17,107 nucleotides of DNA from Actinomycetes bacterium (GTDB taxonomy: Bacteria; Actinomycetota; Actinomycetes; Actinomycetales; Microbacteriaceae). Of this stretch, positions 1 to 8,044 are shown piece after piece. The notes beneath the pieces are model-generated. The model searched no databases. It saw only the letters and a program-made list of their open reading frames with translations, and was not told the origin of the DNA. The DNA is taken from the NCBI GenBank assembly GCA_023428065.1, contig JAEYZI010000038.1:1-17107 (forward strand), in the 5' to 3' direction. The position numbers and the translations under genes were made by a program. Positions within the stretch are counted from its first letter, which is position 1. The number at the start of each line of letters is the position of its first letter.

Positions 1-1
1 C

Positions 2-508
2 TTCTACGGGATGTGCGTGAGCTCGTTCCTGCGGAACCCCAAGAAGAACTGGGACTCGGCGCTCGCGGTGGTGCTGCACGTGGCGACGTGGATCGCCCTG
101 CCGCTCTTGGCCGGCTGGGAGCTGTTCTTCTTCGCGTACTTCCTGCCGCTCTTCGTCGCGACCATGAGCGGCGCGTACCTCTTCTACGCGCAGCACGACT
201 TCCCCGAGATGCACGTGCAGCCGCGGGAGAGCTGGGAGTACACGCGCGCGGCGCTCGAGAGCTCGAGCTACATGAAGTGCGGCCCGGTCATGCAGTGGTT
301 CACCGGGAACATCGGGTTCCACCACGTGCACCACCTGAACCCGGGCATCCCGTTCTACCGGCTGCCCGAGGCGATGGCGGCGATCCCCGAGCTGCAGAGC
401 CCGAAGGGCACGACCTCGCTGCACCCCCGCGACATCGTCGCGTGCTTCCGCGCGAAGCTCTGGGACCCCGAGCAGAACCGCATGGTGGGATACCCGCAGG
501 GGTCCTGA
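2..508 (+). CDS. Membrane fatty acid desaturase, C-terminal part (5' truncated by the window edge)
   Basis: The reading frame is open from the first base and ends with TGA at 506-508, so the N-terminal part with the first histidine box is outside the window. About 168 residues remain. A hydrophobic stretch (window positions about 60-190) is followed by a QHDFP segment and then FTGNIGFHHVHHLNP, whose HHVHH (320-334) is the third histidine box of the di-iron membrane desaturase family. The spacing and the 'EYTRAALESSS' segment between the two resemble bacterial and cyanobacterial acyl-lipid omega-6/delta-12 desaturases, which insert a double bond in membrane lipid acyl chains using oxygen and a ferredoxin-type donor. 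The family call is secure; the position of the double bond is inferred from resemblance only. A short inverted repeat begins 9 nt after the stop. Confidence 0.9.
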   Translation, partial: FYGMCVSSFLRNPKKNWDSALAVVLHVATWIALPLLAGWELFFFAYFLPLFVATMSGAYLFYAQHDFPEMHVQPRESWEYTRAALESSSYMKCGPVMQWFTGNIGFHHVHHLNPGIPFYRLPEAMAAIPELQSPKGTTSLHPRDIVACFRAKLWDPEQNRMVGYPQGS

Positions 509-516
509 GCGCGGCA

Positions 517-537
517 GTGTCGACCTGCCGTCGACAC
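517..537. repeat. Perfect 8-bp inverted repeat between desaturase and hutU
   Basis: GTGTCGAC (517-524) and its exact complement GTCGACAC (530-537) flank a 5-nt spacer, CTGCC. It starts 9 nt after the desaturase stop and lies about 50-70 nt upstream of the hutU start. No T-run follows, so as an intrinsic terminator it would be an atypical actinobacterial one. The equally likely reading is an operator for a dimeric regulator of the hut operon. The sequence alone does not decide between them. Confidence 0.5.
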
Positions 538-575
538 CCGTGAGTCCTCTCGTGCGGTGCGTGCTGGGCGCGTGG

Positions 576-581
576 TAATGC
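576..581 (+). promoter_or_regulatory. Possible -10 element of a leaderless hutU promoter
   Basis: TAATGC sits exactly 7 nt before the hutU ATG, which would place transcription initiation at or next to the start codon. Only part of the -10 consensus is matched and no good -35 is visible. The call rests on the absence of a usable Shine-Dalgarno: the GAGG there abuts the ATG directly. Confidence 0.3.
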
Positions 582-588
582 GCCGAGG

Positions 589-2235
589 ATGAGCACGCCT
601 CGCACGATTCGCGCGCCTCGCGGCACCACGCTCCGTTGCAAGGGGTGGCAGCAGGAAGCTGCCCTCCGGATGCTGATGAACAACCTCGATCCCGAGGTCG
701 CGGAGCGCCCGCAGGACCTCGTGGTGTACGGGGGCACCGGCAAGGCGGCGCGGAGCTGGGAGGCGTTCGACGTCATCGTGCGCGAGCTCGAGCAGCTCGA
801 GGCGGACGAGACGCTGCTGATCCAGTCGGGCAAGGCGGTCGGCAAGTTCAGGACGCACGAGGGCGCGCCGCGCGTGCTGCTCGCGAACTCGCTGCTGGTG
901 CCGCACTGGGCGACCTGGGAGGAGTTCCGGCGCCTCGAGGCGATGGGGCTGACGATGTTCGGCCAGATGACCGCCGGGTCGTGGATCTACATCGGCACCC
1001 AGGGGATCCTGCAGGGCACCTACGAGACCTTCGCGGCGGTCGCCGCGAGGCGGTTCGGAGGGACCCTCGCCGGCACCGTCACCCTCACGGCGGGCCTCGG
1101 CGGGATGGGCGGCGCGCAGCCGCTCGCCGTCACGATGAACGGCGGCGTCGCGATCTGCGTCGACGTCGACCCCTCGCGCATCCGCCGCCGCATCGAGCAC
1201 GGCTACCTCGACGTCGAGGCGCGGGATGTCGAGGACGCCCTCGCGCAGGCCTCCGCCGCGCGCGACGTCCGTCGCGCCCTCTCGATCGGGCTGCTCGGCA
1301 ACGCCGCCGACGTCGTGCCGCGGCTGCTCGCGATGGGCGCCGAGATCGACATCGTGACCGACCAGACGAGCGCCCACGACCCGCTCGCCTACCTGCCGCT
1401 CGGCGTCGCGTTCGAGGACTGGGCCGCGGCCCGCAGCGACCCCGGTTTCGCGCAGCGCGCGCGCGAGTCGATGGCCGTGCACGTCGAGGCGATGGTCGGC
1501 TTCCAGCGTGCCGGCGCCGAGGTGTTCGACTACGGCAACAACATCCGCACGGAGGCGCTCGCGGCGGGCTACGCGGACGCGTTCGCCTTCCCCGGCTTCG
1601 TGCCCGCCTACATCCGCCCCCTCTTCGCGGAGGGCAAGGGCCCGTTCCGCTGGGCGGCGCTCTCGGGTGACCCCGCCGACATCGCGAAGACCGACCGCGC
1701 CGTGCTCGAGCTCTTCCCCGAGAACGAGTCGCTCGCGCGCTGGATCCGGCTCGCGGGGGAGCGCGTGCACTTCCAGGGGCTGCCGGCGCGCATCTGCTGG
1801 CTCGGCTACGGGGAGCGGGATGTCGCGGGGCTGCGCTTCAACGACATGGTCGCCTCGGGCGAGCTCGCCGCACCGCTCGCGATCGGCCGCGACCACCTCG
1901 ACGCGGGCTCGGTCGCGAGCCCCTACCGCGAGACGGAGGCGATGCGCGACGGCTCCGACGCGATCGCCGACTGGCCGCTGCTCAACGCGCTCGTCAACAC
2001 CGCGTCGGGCGCGAGCTGGGTGTCGATCCACCACGGCGGCGGGGTCGGCATCGGGCGCTCGATCCACGCGGGCCAGGTGACGGTCGCCGACGGCACGGCG
2101 CTCGCGGGGGAGAAGATCGCGCGCGTGCTCCGCAACGATCCCGGGATGGGCGTGCTGCGGCACGTCGACGCGGGCTACCCCGAGGCGCAGGCGACGGCCG
2201 AACGGCTCGGCGTGCGCGTGCCGATGGAGGAGTGA
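589..2235 (+). CDS. hutU: Urocanate hydratase (urocanase)
   Basis: This 548-residue enzyme performs the second step of histidine degradation, hydrating urocanate to 4-imidazolone-5-propionate with tightly bound NAD+ in the cytoplasm. The whole length follows the urocanase family (usual size about 550-560). Visible landmarks are the N-terminal CKGWQQEAALRMLMNNLDPEV block, YGGTGKAAR (47-55), the glycine-rich GLGGMGGAQP (169-178) of the NAD site, ARICWLGYGERD with Cys403 in the place of the catalytically important cysteine described for Pseudomonas urocanase, and HHGGGVGIGRS (481-491). The start at 589 is chosen because the N-terminus fits family members. There is no spaced Shine-Dalgarno, so the mRNA may be leaderless. 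The stop TGA overlaps the hutG start, which implies translational coupling. hutU is the first gene of the visible hut operon. Confidence 0.97.
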   Translation: MSTPRTIRAPRGTTLRCKGWQQEAALRMLMNNLDPEVAERPQDLVVYGGTGKAARSWEAFDVIVRELEQLEADETLLIQSGKAVGKFRTHEGAPRVLLANSLLVPHWATWEEFRRLEAMGLTMFGQMTAGSWIYIGTQGILQGTYETFAAVAARRFGGTLAGTVTLTAGLGGMGGAQPLAVTMNGGVAICVDVDPSRIRRRIEHGYLDVEARDVEDALAQASAARDVRRALSIGLLGNAADVVPRLLAMGAEIDIVTDQTSAHDPLAYLPLGVAFEDWAAARSDPGFAQRARESMAVHVEAMVGFQRAGAEVFDYGNNIRTEALAAGYADAFAFPGFVPAYIRPLFAEGKGPFRWAALSGDPADIAKTDRAVLELFPENESLARWIRLAGERVHFQGLPARICWLGYGERDVAGLRFNDMVASGELAAPLAIGRDHLDAGSVASPYRETEAMRDGSDAIADWPLLNALVNTASGASWVSIHHGGGVGIGRSIHAGQVTVADGTALAGEKIARVLRNDPGMGVLRHVDAGYPEAQATAERLGVRVPMEE

Positions 2236-3068
2236 TGGAACTCGTCGACGATCCGCTGTGGCCCCGCGCGGGCGGCTGGCCCGCGCCCGCGGGCCACGCG
2301 GACGTCGTGCTCGTCGGGGTGCCCACGTGGCGCACCTCGATCACCCCCGGATCGGCGCACCTCACGCCCGCCGCCGTGCGCGAGGCGCTGCGGCGGTACT
2401 CGCTCGAGACCGACCTCGTGATCGCGGACGCGGGCGACCTCGTCGACCCGGATGCTGCGCCCGACGAGGCCGCGGTCGCGATCGCGGCGTTCGACGCCTC
2501 GCTCGTGATCGCGCTCGGCGGCGACAACGCCGCGACCGTCCCGGTCGCCCTCGGCCGCCGCGCCGACGCGCTCGTGACGGTCGACGCCCACCACGACCTG
2601 CGCGACGGCGTCTCGAACGGATCGCCCGTTCGGCAGCTGCTCGCGGCCGGCATCCCGGGGCAGCGCATCGCGCAGCTCGGCATCGAGCCGCTCGCCAACT
2701 CGCGCGCCTATCGGGCGCGCGCCGAACAGGCGGGGATCGCGGTCGTCCCGCGCGACGAGCTGCCCGACGGCGCCCTCGCGCCGGCGCTCGTGCGCGCGAT
2801 CGACGGTGTCGGCGGCACCCGGGTGCACGTCGACCTCGACGTGGACGCGTGCGACCGCGCGGTCGCGCCCGCGTGCCCCGCATCGCTCCCCGGCGGCTTC
2901 CCCGCGCGCGACCTGCGGCTCGCGGCGCGTGCGGCGGGCGCGCACCCTGCGGTCGTGTCGATCGACCTCACCGAGGTCGACGCGGCTCTCGACGCCCCCG
3001 ACGGGCGCACCGTGCGTCTCGTGGCGCTGTGCGTGCTCGAGGCGATCCGGGGGTTCGAGACGCGATGA
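2235..3068 (+). CDS. hutG: Formimidoylglutamase, ureohydrolase (arginase) family
   Basis: The gene encodes 277 residues from the ATG at 2235, which shares its A with the hutU TGA. GGAGG at 2226-2230 gives a 4-nt spacing; the GTG at 2232 would be too close. The protein belongs to the manganese ureohydrolase fold. Its motifs are GGDN (95-98), DAHHD (117-121), DLDVDACD (200-207) and SIDLTEVDAALDAP near residues 232-245. Its place between hutU and hutI makes hydrolysis of N-formimino-L-glutamate to glutamate and formamide the likely reaction, rather than arginine or agmatine cleavage. The first motif has Asn98 where arginase and most relatives have the metal-ligand His (GGDH). The stop overlaps the hutI ATG by 4 nt (ATGA). 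Confidence 0.85.
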   Translation: MELVDDPLWPRAGGWPAPAGHADVVLVGVPTWRTSITPGSAHLTPAAVREALRRYSLETDLVIADAGDLVDPDAAPDEAAVAIAAFDASLVIALGGDNAATVPVALGRRADALVTVDAHHDLRDGVSNGSPVRQLLAAGIPGQRIAQLGIEPLANSRAYRARAEQAGIAVVPRDELPDGALAPALVRAIDGVGGTRVHVDLDVDACDRAVAPACPASLPGGFPARDLRLAARAAGAHPAVVSIDLTEVDAALDAPDGRTVRLVALCVLEAIRGFETR

Positions 3069-4219
3069 CCTCGACACTCCTCACGGGCATCGGCGAGCTC
3101 GTCACGGGCGACCCCGAGCGTCCCGTCGTGGCGGATGCGGCGCTCGTCATCGAGCACGACCTGGTCGCGTGGGTGGGGGAGGCCGCCGACGCGCCCGTCG
3201 CCGACGAGCGCGTCGACGCGGAGGGGCGAGCCGTCATCCCGGGCTTCGTCGACTCCCACACCCACCTCGTGTTCGCGGGCGACCGCAGTGACGAGTTCGC
3301 GGCGCGCATGGCGGGCCGGACGTACTCGGCGGGCGGCATCCGACGCACCGTCGAGGCGACGCGCGCGGCGAGCGACGCCGAACTGCTCGAACACGGCAGC
3401 CGCCTCGTCGCGGAGGCGCGGCGTCAGGGTACGACGACGATCGAGGTCAAGAGCGGCTACGGCCTGAGCGTCGAGGACGAGCTGCGCTCGGTGCGCATCG
3501 CGCGCGAGCTGACCCCCGAGGTGACGTTCCTCGGCGCCCACGTCGTGCCGCAGGGCGTCGATCGCGACGCCTACGTCGACCTCGTGACGGGCCCCATGCT
3601 CGACGCGTGCGCACCCGTCGCCCGCTGGATCGACGTGTTCTGCGAGACGGGCGCCTTCACGCTCGAGGAGAGCGAGCGCATCCTGCGGGCGGGCGCGGCG
3701 CGCGGCCTCGGGGTGCGTGTGCACGCCGCGCAGCTCGGCCCCTCGGACGCCGTGCGGCTCGCCGTCGAGCTCGATGCGGCGAGCGTCGACCACTGCACCT
3801 TCCTCTCGGACGCCGACGTCGACGCACTCGCCGCGAGCGGCACCGTCGCGACGCTCCTGCCGGGGGCCGAGTTCTCCACGCGGCAGCCGTTCCCGGATGC
3901 GCGACGGCTGCTCGACGCGGGGGTGCGGGTCGCGCTCGCGAGCGACTGCAACCCGGGCTCGAGCTTCACGACCTCGCTCCCGTTCTGCATCGCGCTCGCG
4001 GTGCGGGAGATGGGCATGACGCCGCTCGAGGCCGTGCTCGCGGCGACCGCAGGGGGCGCCGCGGCGCTGCGTCGCGACGACGTCGGCCGACTCACGGTCG
4101 GGGCGCGGGCCGACCTCGTGGTGCTCGACGCCCCGAGCCACGTGCACCTCGCCTACCGTCCCGGCGTGCCGCTCGTGCACCGTGTTCGCGCGGCGACGGG
4201 TACTCCGCGAGGCGAGTAG
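3065..4219 (+). CDS. hutI: Imidazolonepropionase
   Basis: This 384-residue amidohydrolase opens the ring of 4-imidazolone-5-propionate to give N-formimino-L-glutamate, the substrate of the enzyme encoded just upstream. It shows the TIM-barrel metal signature: PGFVDSHTHLVFAGDR with His65 and His67, His159 (GAHVVP), His220 (VRVHAAQ), His243 (VDHCTF) and Asp294 (ASDCNPGS). The N-terminal beta-sandwich segment (about 1-60) and the C-terminal 'GRLTVGARADLVVLDAP' return strand are both present, so the protein is complete. The ATG at 3065 overlaps the hutG stop. It ends with TAG only 21 nt from the end of the convergent patatin-domain gene, and the gap holds no convincing terminator. Confidence 0.97.
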   Translation: MTSTLLTGIGELVTGDPERPVVADAALVIEHDLVAWVGEAADAPVADERVDAEGRAVIPGFVDSHTHLVFAGDRSDEFAARMAGRTYSAGGIRRTVEATRAASDAELLEHGSRLVAEARRQGTTTIEVKSGYGLSVEDELRSVRIARELTPEVTFLGAHVVPQGVDRDAYVDLVTGPMLDACAPVARWIDVFCETGAFTLEESERILRAGAARGLGVRVHAAQLGPSDAVRLAVELDAASVDHCTFLSDADVDALAASGTVATLLPGAEFSTRQPFPDARRLLDAGVRVALASDCNPGSSFTTSLPFCIALAVREMGMTPLEAVLAATAGGAAALRRDDVGRLTVGARADLVVLDAPSHVHLAYRPGVPLVHRVRAATGTPRGE

Positions 4220-4240
4220 CGGCGGAGCGTGGGCGCCCGC

Positions 4241-7200
4241 TCACCCCACAGGGGCGGGCTCGGCCTCGTCGAAGCGGTCGAGCAGTTCGCCGAGCATGCC
4301 GTACTCGCCGCTCGCCCGGCACGGGTCGCCCGCGTGGGCGGCGAGCGCATCCGCGTCGGCACGCGCGGGGTCGCGCCCGCACAGGGCCTGGCCTTCGGCC
4401 TCGAACCGCAGTCGACTGCGGCTGAACGCGGAGAGGCTCCAGCCGAGCGGCACCGAGATCGCGGGCGCCGTCGACGGCGACGCGACGACGACCCCGCCCG
4501 GAAGCGCCGTGCGCAGAGCCGCTGCCGCCCCCTCGCACGCGGCGGCGGCGGGCGGGCACACCTCGGCGTACGCGTCCGACGCCCGCCGTAGCCACGCCGA
4601 CGGCGAGGTCTGCGGGCCCTTCGCGCCGAAGATCGCCACGAGCGGCACGATCGCCTCGGGTCGTGTCCCGTCGGGGACGACGACGACATCGCTGCCCGGC
4701 TCGTTCGTCGCGAACAGCACGATCGGCACGACGTAGGGCCGCGCGTCGCCGTCGGCCGTCGCGTTCGTCGCGCGGACGAGCGCCGCGAGCGAGGGCGCCG
4801 CATCCACCCACGTGCCGAGGGCGCTGTTGTCGCTCGACCCGCCGTCGACGAGCTGCAGGTCGGCGACCGCCCGGCAGCCGTCGGGCAGCGTGTCGGCGGA
4901 GAAGCGGCCGCCCGGGCTCACGAACGGGAAGCGGGCCGAGAGCTCCGCCGCGGTCGCCCACGTGAGGTTCGCGCGGCATCCGCCGAGGTAGTCCACGAGG
5001 TCGATCGTGCTCGCGAACTCGGCCCCGCGTGCCGCGCAGTCGGGCGCCGCCGCGGTCTGCGCGCCGTCGCTCGCATCCGTCTCGGCCCAGCCGCCGGGGC
5101 TCAGGTCGAGCTGGCTCACGAGCACCTTGCAGAGCGACGTCGCGTCGGTCGAGCCGAGCACGAGGTAGCCCGTCGGGGCGACGGGCCGGGCATCGAAGGG
5201 GCGCGCGAACTGCGGCGCCTGGGTCTCCCAGGTGACCTCCTGCATCGCCGTGCGGTCGCGCCATGCCCACGCGTCGGTATGCGGCGCACCCGTCGAGGGC
5301 ACCCGGATGCCCGACACCGCGCCCACGAGGTCGCCCGCGAGCAGCCCCGCGAGGTCCGCCGACAGGGCGTCGTCGCCCGAGAAGTCGATCGTCGACTGCG
5401 TCGCACCGCCCCCGCGCGCGTTGCCCTCGGGCCGGAACGACGCGAGGCCGATGCTGCCGCCGCTCGCGCCCGTGGAGGCGAACACGGCCCGCGCCGCGCA
5501 CTCGCTCGCGGCGGGCAGCTCGCGCAGCACGTCGACCGTCCACGTCGCCGCGCGGATGCCGCCCCCCTCCGCCGCGACGAGCACGAGCGGCTTGACGCGC
5601 ACCCCGTCGACGGTCGTCGCGCAGCTGTCGCCCGCGTACCAGTCGGCGTACGCCTCCGCGAGCGGCGGACGCTCGGGGAGGCGGCCGTCGGCCTCGAAGC
5701 GCACCGCGTGCAGACTCGGCGCGTTCTGCACCGCGGACGCGACGAGCGGCAGCACGACGAGGAGCGTCACGACGGGAGCGGAGCGCAGCCGCAGCACCTG
5801 GAACACCTCGAGCGGGCGCCGTCGCCCGAGGGTGAGGGTGAGCCAGCCGATGACGCCCGTCCAGGCGCCCGCGAGCAGCACGAGCGCGGCCGCCGCGCCG
5901 ACGAACGCGGAGATCGCCATGGGCGCGAGCAGGAACCCGGCGAGCACCGCGCACGACACCGCGAGCACGACGATGCCGAGGCGGTTGAGCAGCTCCTGCT
6001 GACGCGGCGTGACGTCGTGGGCCTGCACGGCCGCGCCGAGCGTCTCGCCGAGCGCGGAGGCGCCGAGCCTCGCGGGTGGATCCTGGGCGGTCCAGCGCCG
6101 CACCGCGACCGCCGCCGCGATGCCGAGCACGAGGAAGCCCGTCGCGAGGGCGATCGTCCAGCCCGTCGTGCCGGCGAAACGCGAGTCGGCGAACCCGCCC
6201 GTCGCCGCGAGGGCGATGGGCGTCACGAACGCCTTCGCGGGCCCGAGTCCCGCGAGGGCGGTCCACAGCACGAGCAGGACGTCGCCGGCGCGCCGCGCCG
6301 AGACGGCGTCGTCGTGCGTGTCCGGCGGCCGTAGTGGAGGGGCCGAGCCGACCCGCCCGCGCGCACGCAGCATCCGGATGAGGAGCGAGACGCCCGGGAT
6401 CGCGAGCACGACCGCGACGAACACGGCGAGGGGCACCCAGTCGGCCGTCGAGCGGTTCTGCGGGATGCCGAGCGCGAGGCCGACGACGCCCGCGGCGAGG
6501 CCGACCACGACCCACGGCATGAGCGGGGAGGGCGGTCGGTCGTCGACGCGCGAGCGTGCGTAGCGGCGCACGCGTCCGCGCGTGAGCCACACGAGACCCG
6601 TGCCCGTGAGCGCGAACGCGAGGAGCGTCGCGACGAGCGGCACCGGGTCGAGGCCGCCGTAGCCGAGCCACGACCGGTACACGTCGGGGAGCTGCTCGAT
6701 GACGCCGTCGGCCGTCACGAGGGACACGACGGCGATCGCGCCGACCACGAGCGCGACGATCCGCTGCGCGTACACCCCGCGCCACGCCCGCGCGGTCGCC
6801 GCGCGCATCCGGTCGCCCACGCCGGGCGCGAGGAAGAGGTACGCGAGCACGATGAGCACCGCTGCCCACTTCGCGAGCGTCGCGACCACCTGAGGCCACA
6901 CGAGCCAGCCCGGTGTCCCCGGGACCGTGAGCGCGGCGATGAGCGCATCCTCGAGCAGGTCGGCCCCCGCGAGCGCCGCCGCGAACGCGAGCCCCCAGCG
7001 GCCCGACGTCGGCGTGTGCTCCGCGAGGCGGCGCACGAGCCGCACGAGCAGCGTCGTGTAGCACGCGATGAACACCAGGTCGGCGACGAGGCTCGCGCGC
7101 ACGAGCGCCGCGACCGGGAACGCGGATGCGGACCAGTCCGCCCACGCCTCCGTCTCGAGGAACGCGGTCGGGCCGATCACGCCCGAGAACGCGTGCGCGC

Positions 7201-7336
7201 GGCCCGAGGGGGAGACGACGTCGGAGACGAGGCGATCGAGCTCGTTCATGACGAGCAGGGAGGCGAGAGCGAGGAGGGCGAGGCTCGTCGAGGAGAAGAC
7301 GCTCGCCCGCAGCCGCCCGCGCATGCCCCACATCAT
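4241..7336 (-). CDS. Polytopic membrane protein with C-terminal patatin-like lipase domain
   Basis: The protein has 1031 residues. The first half holds about 13 hydrophobic segments (roughly 13-31, 79-101, 113-138, 144-170, 189-208, 231-252, 272-291, 300-321, 352-377, 392-412, 450-471, 474-501, 519-537). The C-terminal half is a patatin-like acyl hydrolase: the oxyanion-hole motif GGGIR (591-595), the nucleophile elbow GASGG with Ser625, and the partner Asp831 in VDGGSSDNS. The catalytic Ser-Asp dyad is therefore intact. The Arg-rich loops fall on one side and place the C-terminal domain outside the membrane. Ten cysteines within it, against very few in the membrane half, fit disulfides there. 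It is likely a lipid acyl hydrolase or esterase acting at the outer face; the substrate is unknown. Start candidates are ATG at 7336, 7333 or 7324, none with a Shine-Dalgarno. It is convergent with hutI and divergent from the 7381 gene, 44 nt away. Confidence 0.85.
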   Translation of the reverse strand: MMWGMRGRLRASVFSSTSLALLALASLLVMNELDRLVSDVVSPSGRAHAFSGVIGPTAFLETEAWADWSASAFPVAALVRASLVADLVFIACYTTLLVRLVRRLAEHTPTSGRWGLAFAAALAGADLLEDALIAALTVPGTPGWLVWPQVVATLAKWAAVLIVLAYLFLAPGVGDRMRAATARAWRGVYAQRIVALVVGAIAVVSLVTADGVIEQLPDVYRSWLGYGGLDPVPLVATLLAFALTGTGLVWLTRGRVRRYARSRVDDRPPSPLMPWVVVGLAAGVVGLALGIPQNRSTADWVPLAVFVAVVLAIPGVSLLIRMLRARGRVGSAPPLRPPDTHDDAVSARRAGDVLLVLWTALAGLGPAKAFVTPIALAATGGFADSRFAGTTGWTIALATGFLVLGIAAAVAVRRWTAQDPPARLGASALGETLGAAVQAHDVTPRQQELLNRLGIVVLAVSCAVLAGFLLAPMAISAFVGAAAALVLLAGAWTGVIGWLTLTLGRRRPLEVFQVLRLRSAPVVTLLVVLPLVASAVQNAPSLHAVRFEADGRLPERPPLAEAYADWYAGDSCATTVDGVRVKPLVLVAAEGGGIRAATWTVDVLRELPAASECAARAVFASTGASGGSIGLASFRPEGNARGGGATQSTIDFSGDDALSADLAGLLAGDLVGAVSGIRVPSTGAPHTDAWAWRDRTAMQEVTWETQAPQFARPFDARPVAPTGYLVLGSTDATSLCKVLVSQLDLSPGGWAETDASDGAQTAAAPDCAARGAEFASTIDLVDYLGGCRANLTWATAAELSARFPFVSPGGRFSADTLPDGCRAVADLQLVDGGSSDNSALGTWVDAAPSLAALVRATNATADGDARPYVVPIVLFATNEPGSDVVVVPDGTRPEAIVPLVAIFGAKGPQTSPSAWLRRASDAYAEVCPPAAAACEGAAAALRTALPGGVVVASPSTAPAISVPLGWSLSAFSRSRLRFEAEGQALCGRDPARADADALAAHAGDPCRASGEYGMLGELLDRFDEAEPAPVG

Positions 7337-7368
7337 GCCGCGCGGTACGGGGGTTGTCGACGCACCGG

Positions 7369-7374
7369 TACCCT
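7369..7374 (+). promoter_or_regulatory. Possible -10 element of a leaderless promoter
   Basis: TACCCT fits the TANNNT actinobacterial -10 pattern and ends 6 nt before the ATG at 7381. That spacing implies transcription starting at the start codon. There is no Shine-Dalgarno upstream of this ATG. The 44-nt gap to the divergent patatin-domain gene leaves little room for anything else. Confidence 0.4.
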
Positions 7375-7380
7375 CGCCTC

Positions 7381-7992
7381 ATGAGCGAAGTCGCCCCGCC
7401 CGTCGTTCCGCAGCCCGCGAACCAGGAGCCCGCGGCGGCCGCAGCGGCCGCCCAGCCGCCCGCGGACACCGCCCGCACCGCGATCGCGAGCCCCTGGGGT
7501 CACGCCGTCGTCGCGCTGCTCGCGCTCGTCGCGATCGTGATCAACGTCGCGGGCGGGGCGGGGTTCCCCGCTGCTGCGCCCGTCGAGTGGTTCATGAACG
7601 CGGGCCTCACGATCGACCTCGTCGCGGTGCTCATCGCGTGCGGCATCGGCTTCCGCGTGTCGCTGCGGGCGCGTCCCGTGCGCCCGACGCGCGTGTTCCC
7701 GTGGCTGGCACTCGGCTTCTCCTTCTTCGCGTTCCTCGCGTGGCTCGTGTTCGCCGACGGCCTGTTGGCGACGCTCACGGGTGGCCGCGGCCGCTACATG
7801 GAGGACGTCGCGGGCGCATTCCTGCTCGGCCCTCTCTGGACGCTCGGCGCGATCTTCGCCGCCTACAGCCTCCGCCGCCGCGGGAAGGCGTCCCTCACAG
7901 CGGTGTCGTGGGCGTCGATCGCGCTGTGGGTCATCGTGCTCGCAGGCGTCCTCGCCTCCGCCCTGCTCTACGCGGCCGATCTCACCGACTGA
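7381..7992 (+). CDS. Five-span membrane protein of unknown function
   Basis: The gene encodes 203 residues that I do not recognise. A soluble Ala/Pro-rich N-terminal segment of about 37 residues is followed by about five hydrophobic segments near 40-60, 73-94, 105-130, 142-164 and 174-198, ending only five residues after the last. The loop after segment 2 (RVSLRARPVRPTR) and the one after segment 4 (SLRRRGK) are strongly basic, which puts both on the cytoplasmic side with the N-terminus inside. No catalytic motif stands out. The ATG at 7381 is preferred over an upstream TTG at 7354 because the extra nine residues look non-coding and a -10-like TACCCT lies just before it. The gene stands alone: the next genes have their own riboswitch leader. 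Confidence 0.8.
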   Translation: MSEVAPPVVPQPANQEPAAAAAAAQPPADTARTAIASPWGHAVVALLALVAIVINVAGGAGFPAAAPVEWFMNAGLTIDLVAVLIACGIGFRVSLRARPVRPTRVFPWLALGFSFFAFLAWLVFADGLLATLTGGRGRYMEDVAGAFLLGPLWTLGAIFAAYSLRRRGKASLTAVSWASIALWVIVLAGVLASALLYAADLTD

Positions 7993-8016
7993 CCCGGCGA
8001 CCCCATCGGGTAGGCT
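7989..8016 (+). promoter_or_regulatory. Candidate promoter of the glycine riboswitch-gcvTHP operon
   Basis: TAGGCT (8011-8016) matches TANNNT. CTGACC (7989-7994), which overlaps the stop of the preceding gene, resembles TTGACA and gives a 16-nt spacer. Initiation near 8023 would produce a leader of about 235 nt containing the whole riboswitch. Confidence 0.45.
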
Positions 8017-8044
8017 GACCCCACAATCGAACATCGGGCCGCAT

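Noticed and set aside
355..2163. 602-residue minus-strand open frame opposite hutU
   Set aside because: It is an Arg/Ala/Asp-rich low-complexity translation with no family resemblance, antisense to a fully conserved urocanase. Such frames are normal in GC-rich DNA.
4225..4242. GAGCG/CGCTC short hairpin between hutI and the convergent gene
   Set aside because: Only 5 bp, overlaps the stop codon of the minus-strand gene and has no T-run; too weak to call a terminator.
4092..7478. 1128-residue minus-strand open frame in another frame over the patatin-domain gene
   Set aside because: It lacks the membrane segments and lipase motifs found in the correct frame and is Arg-rich throughout.
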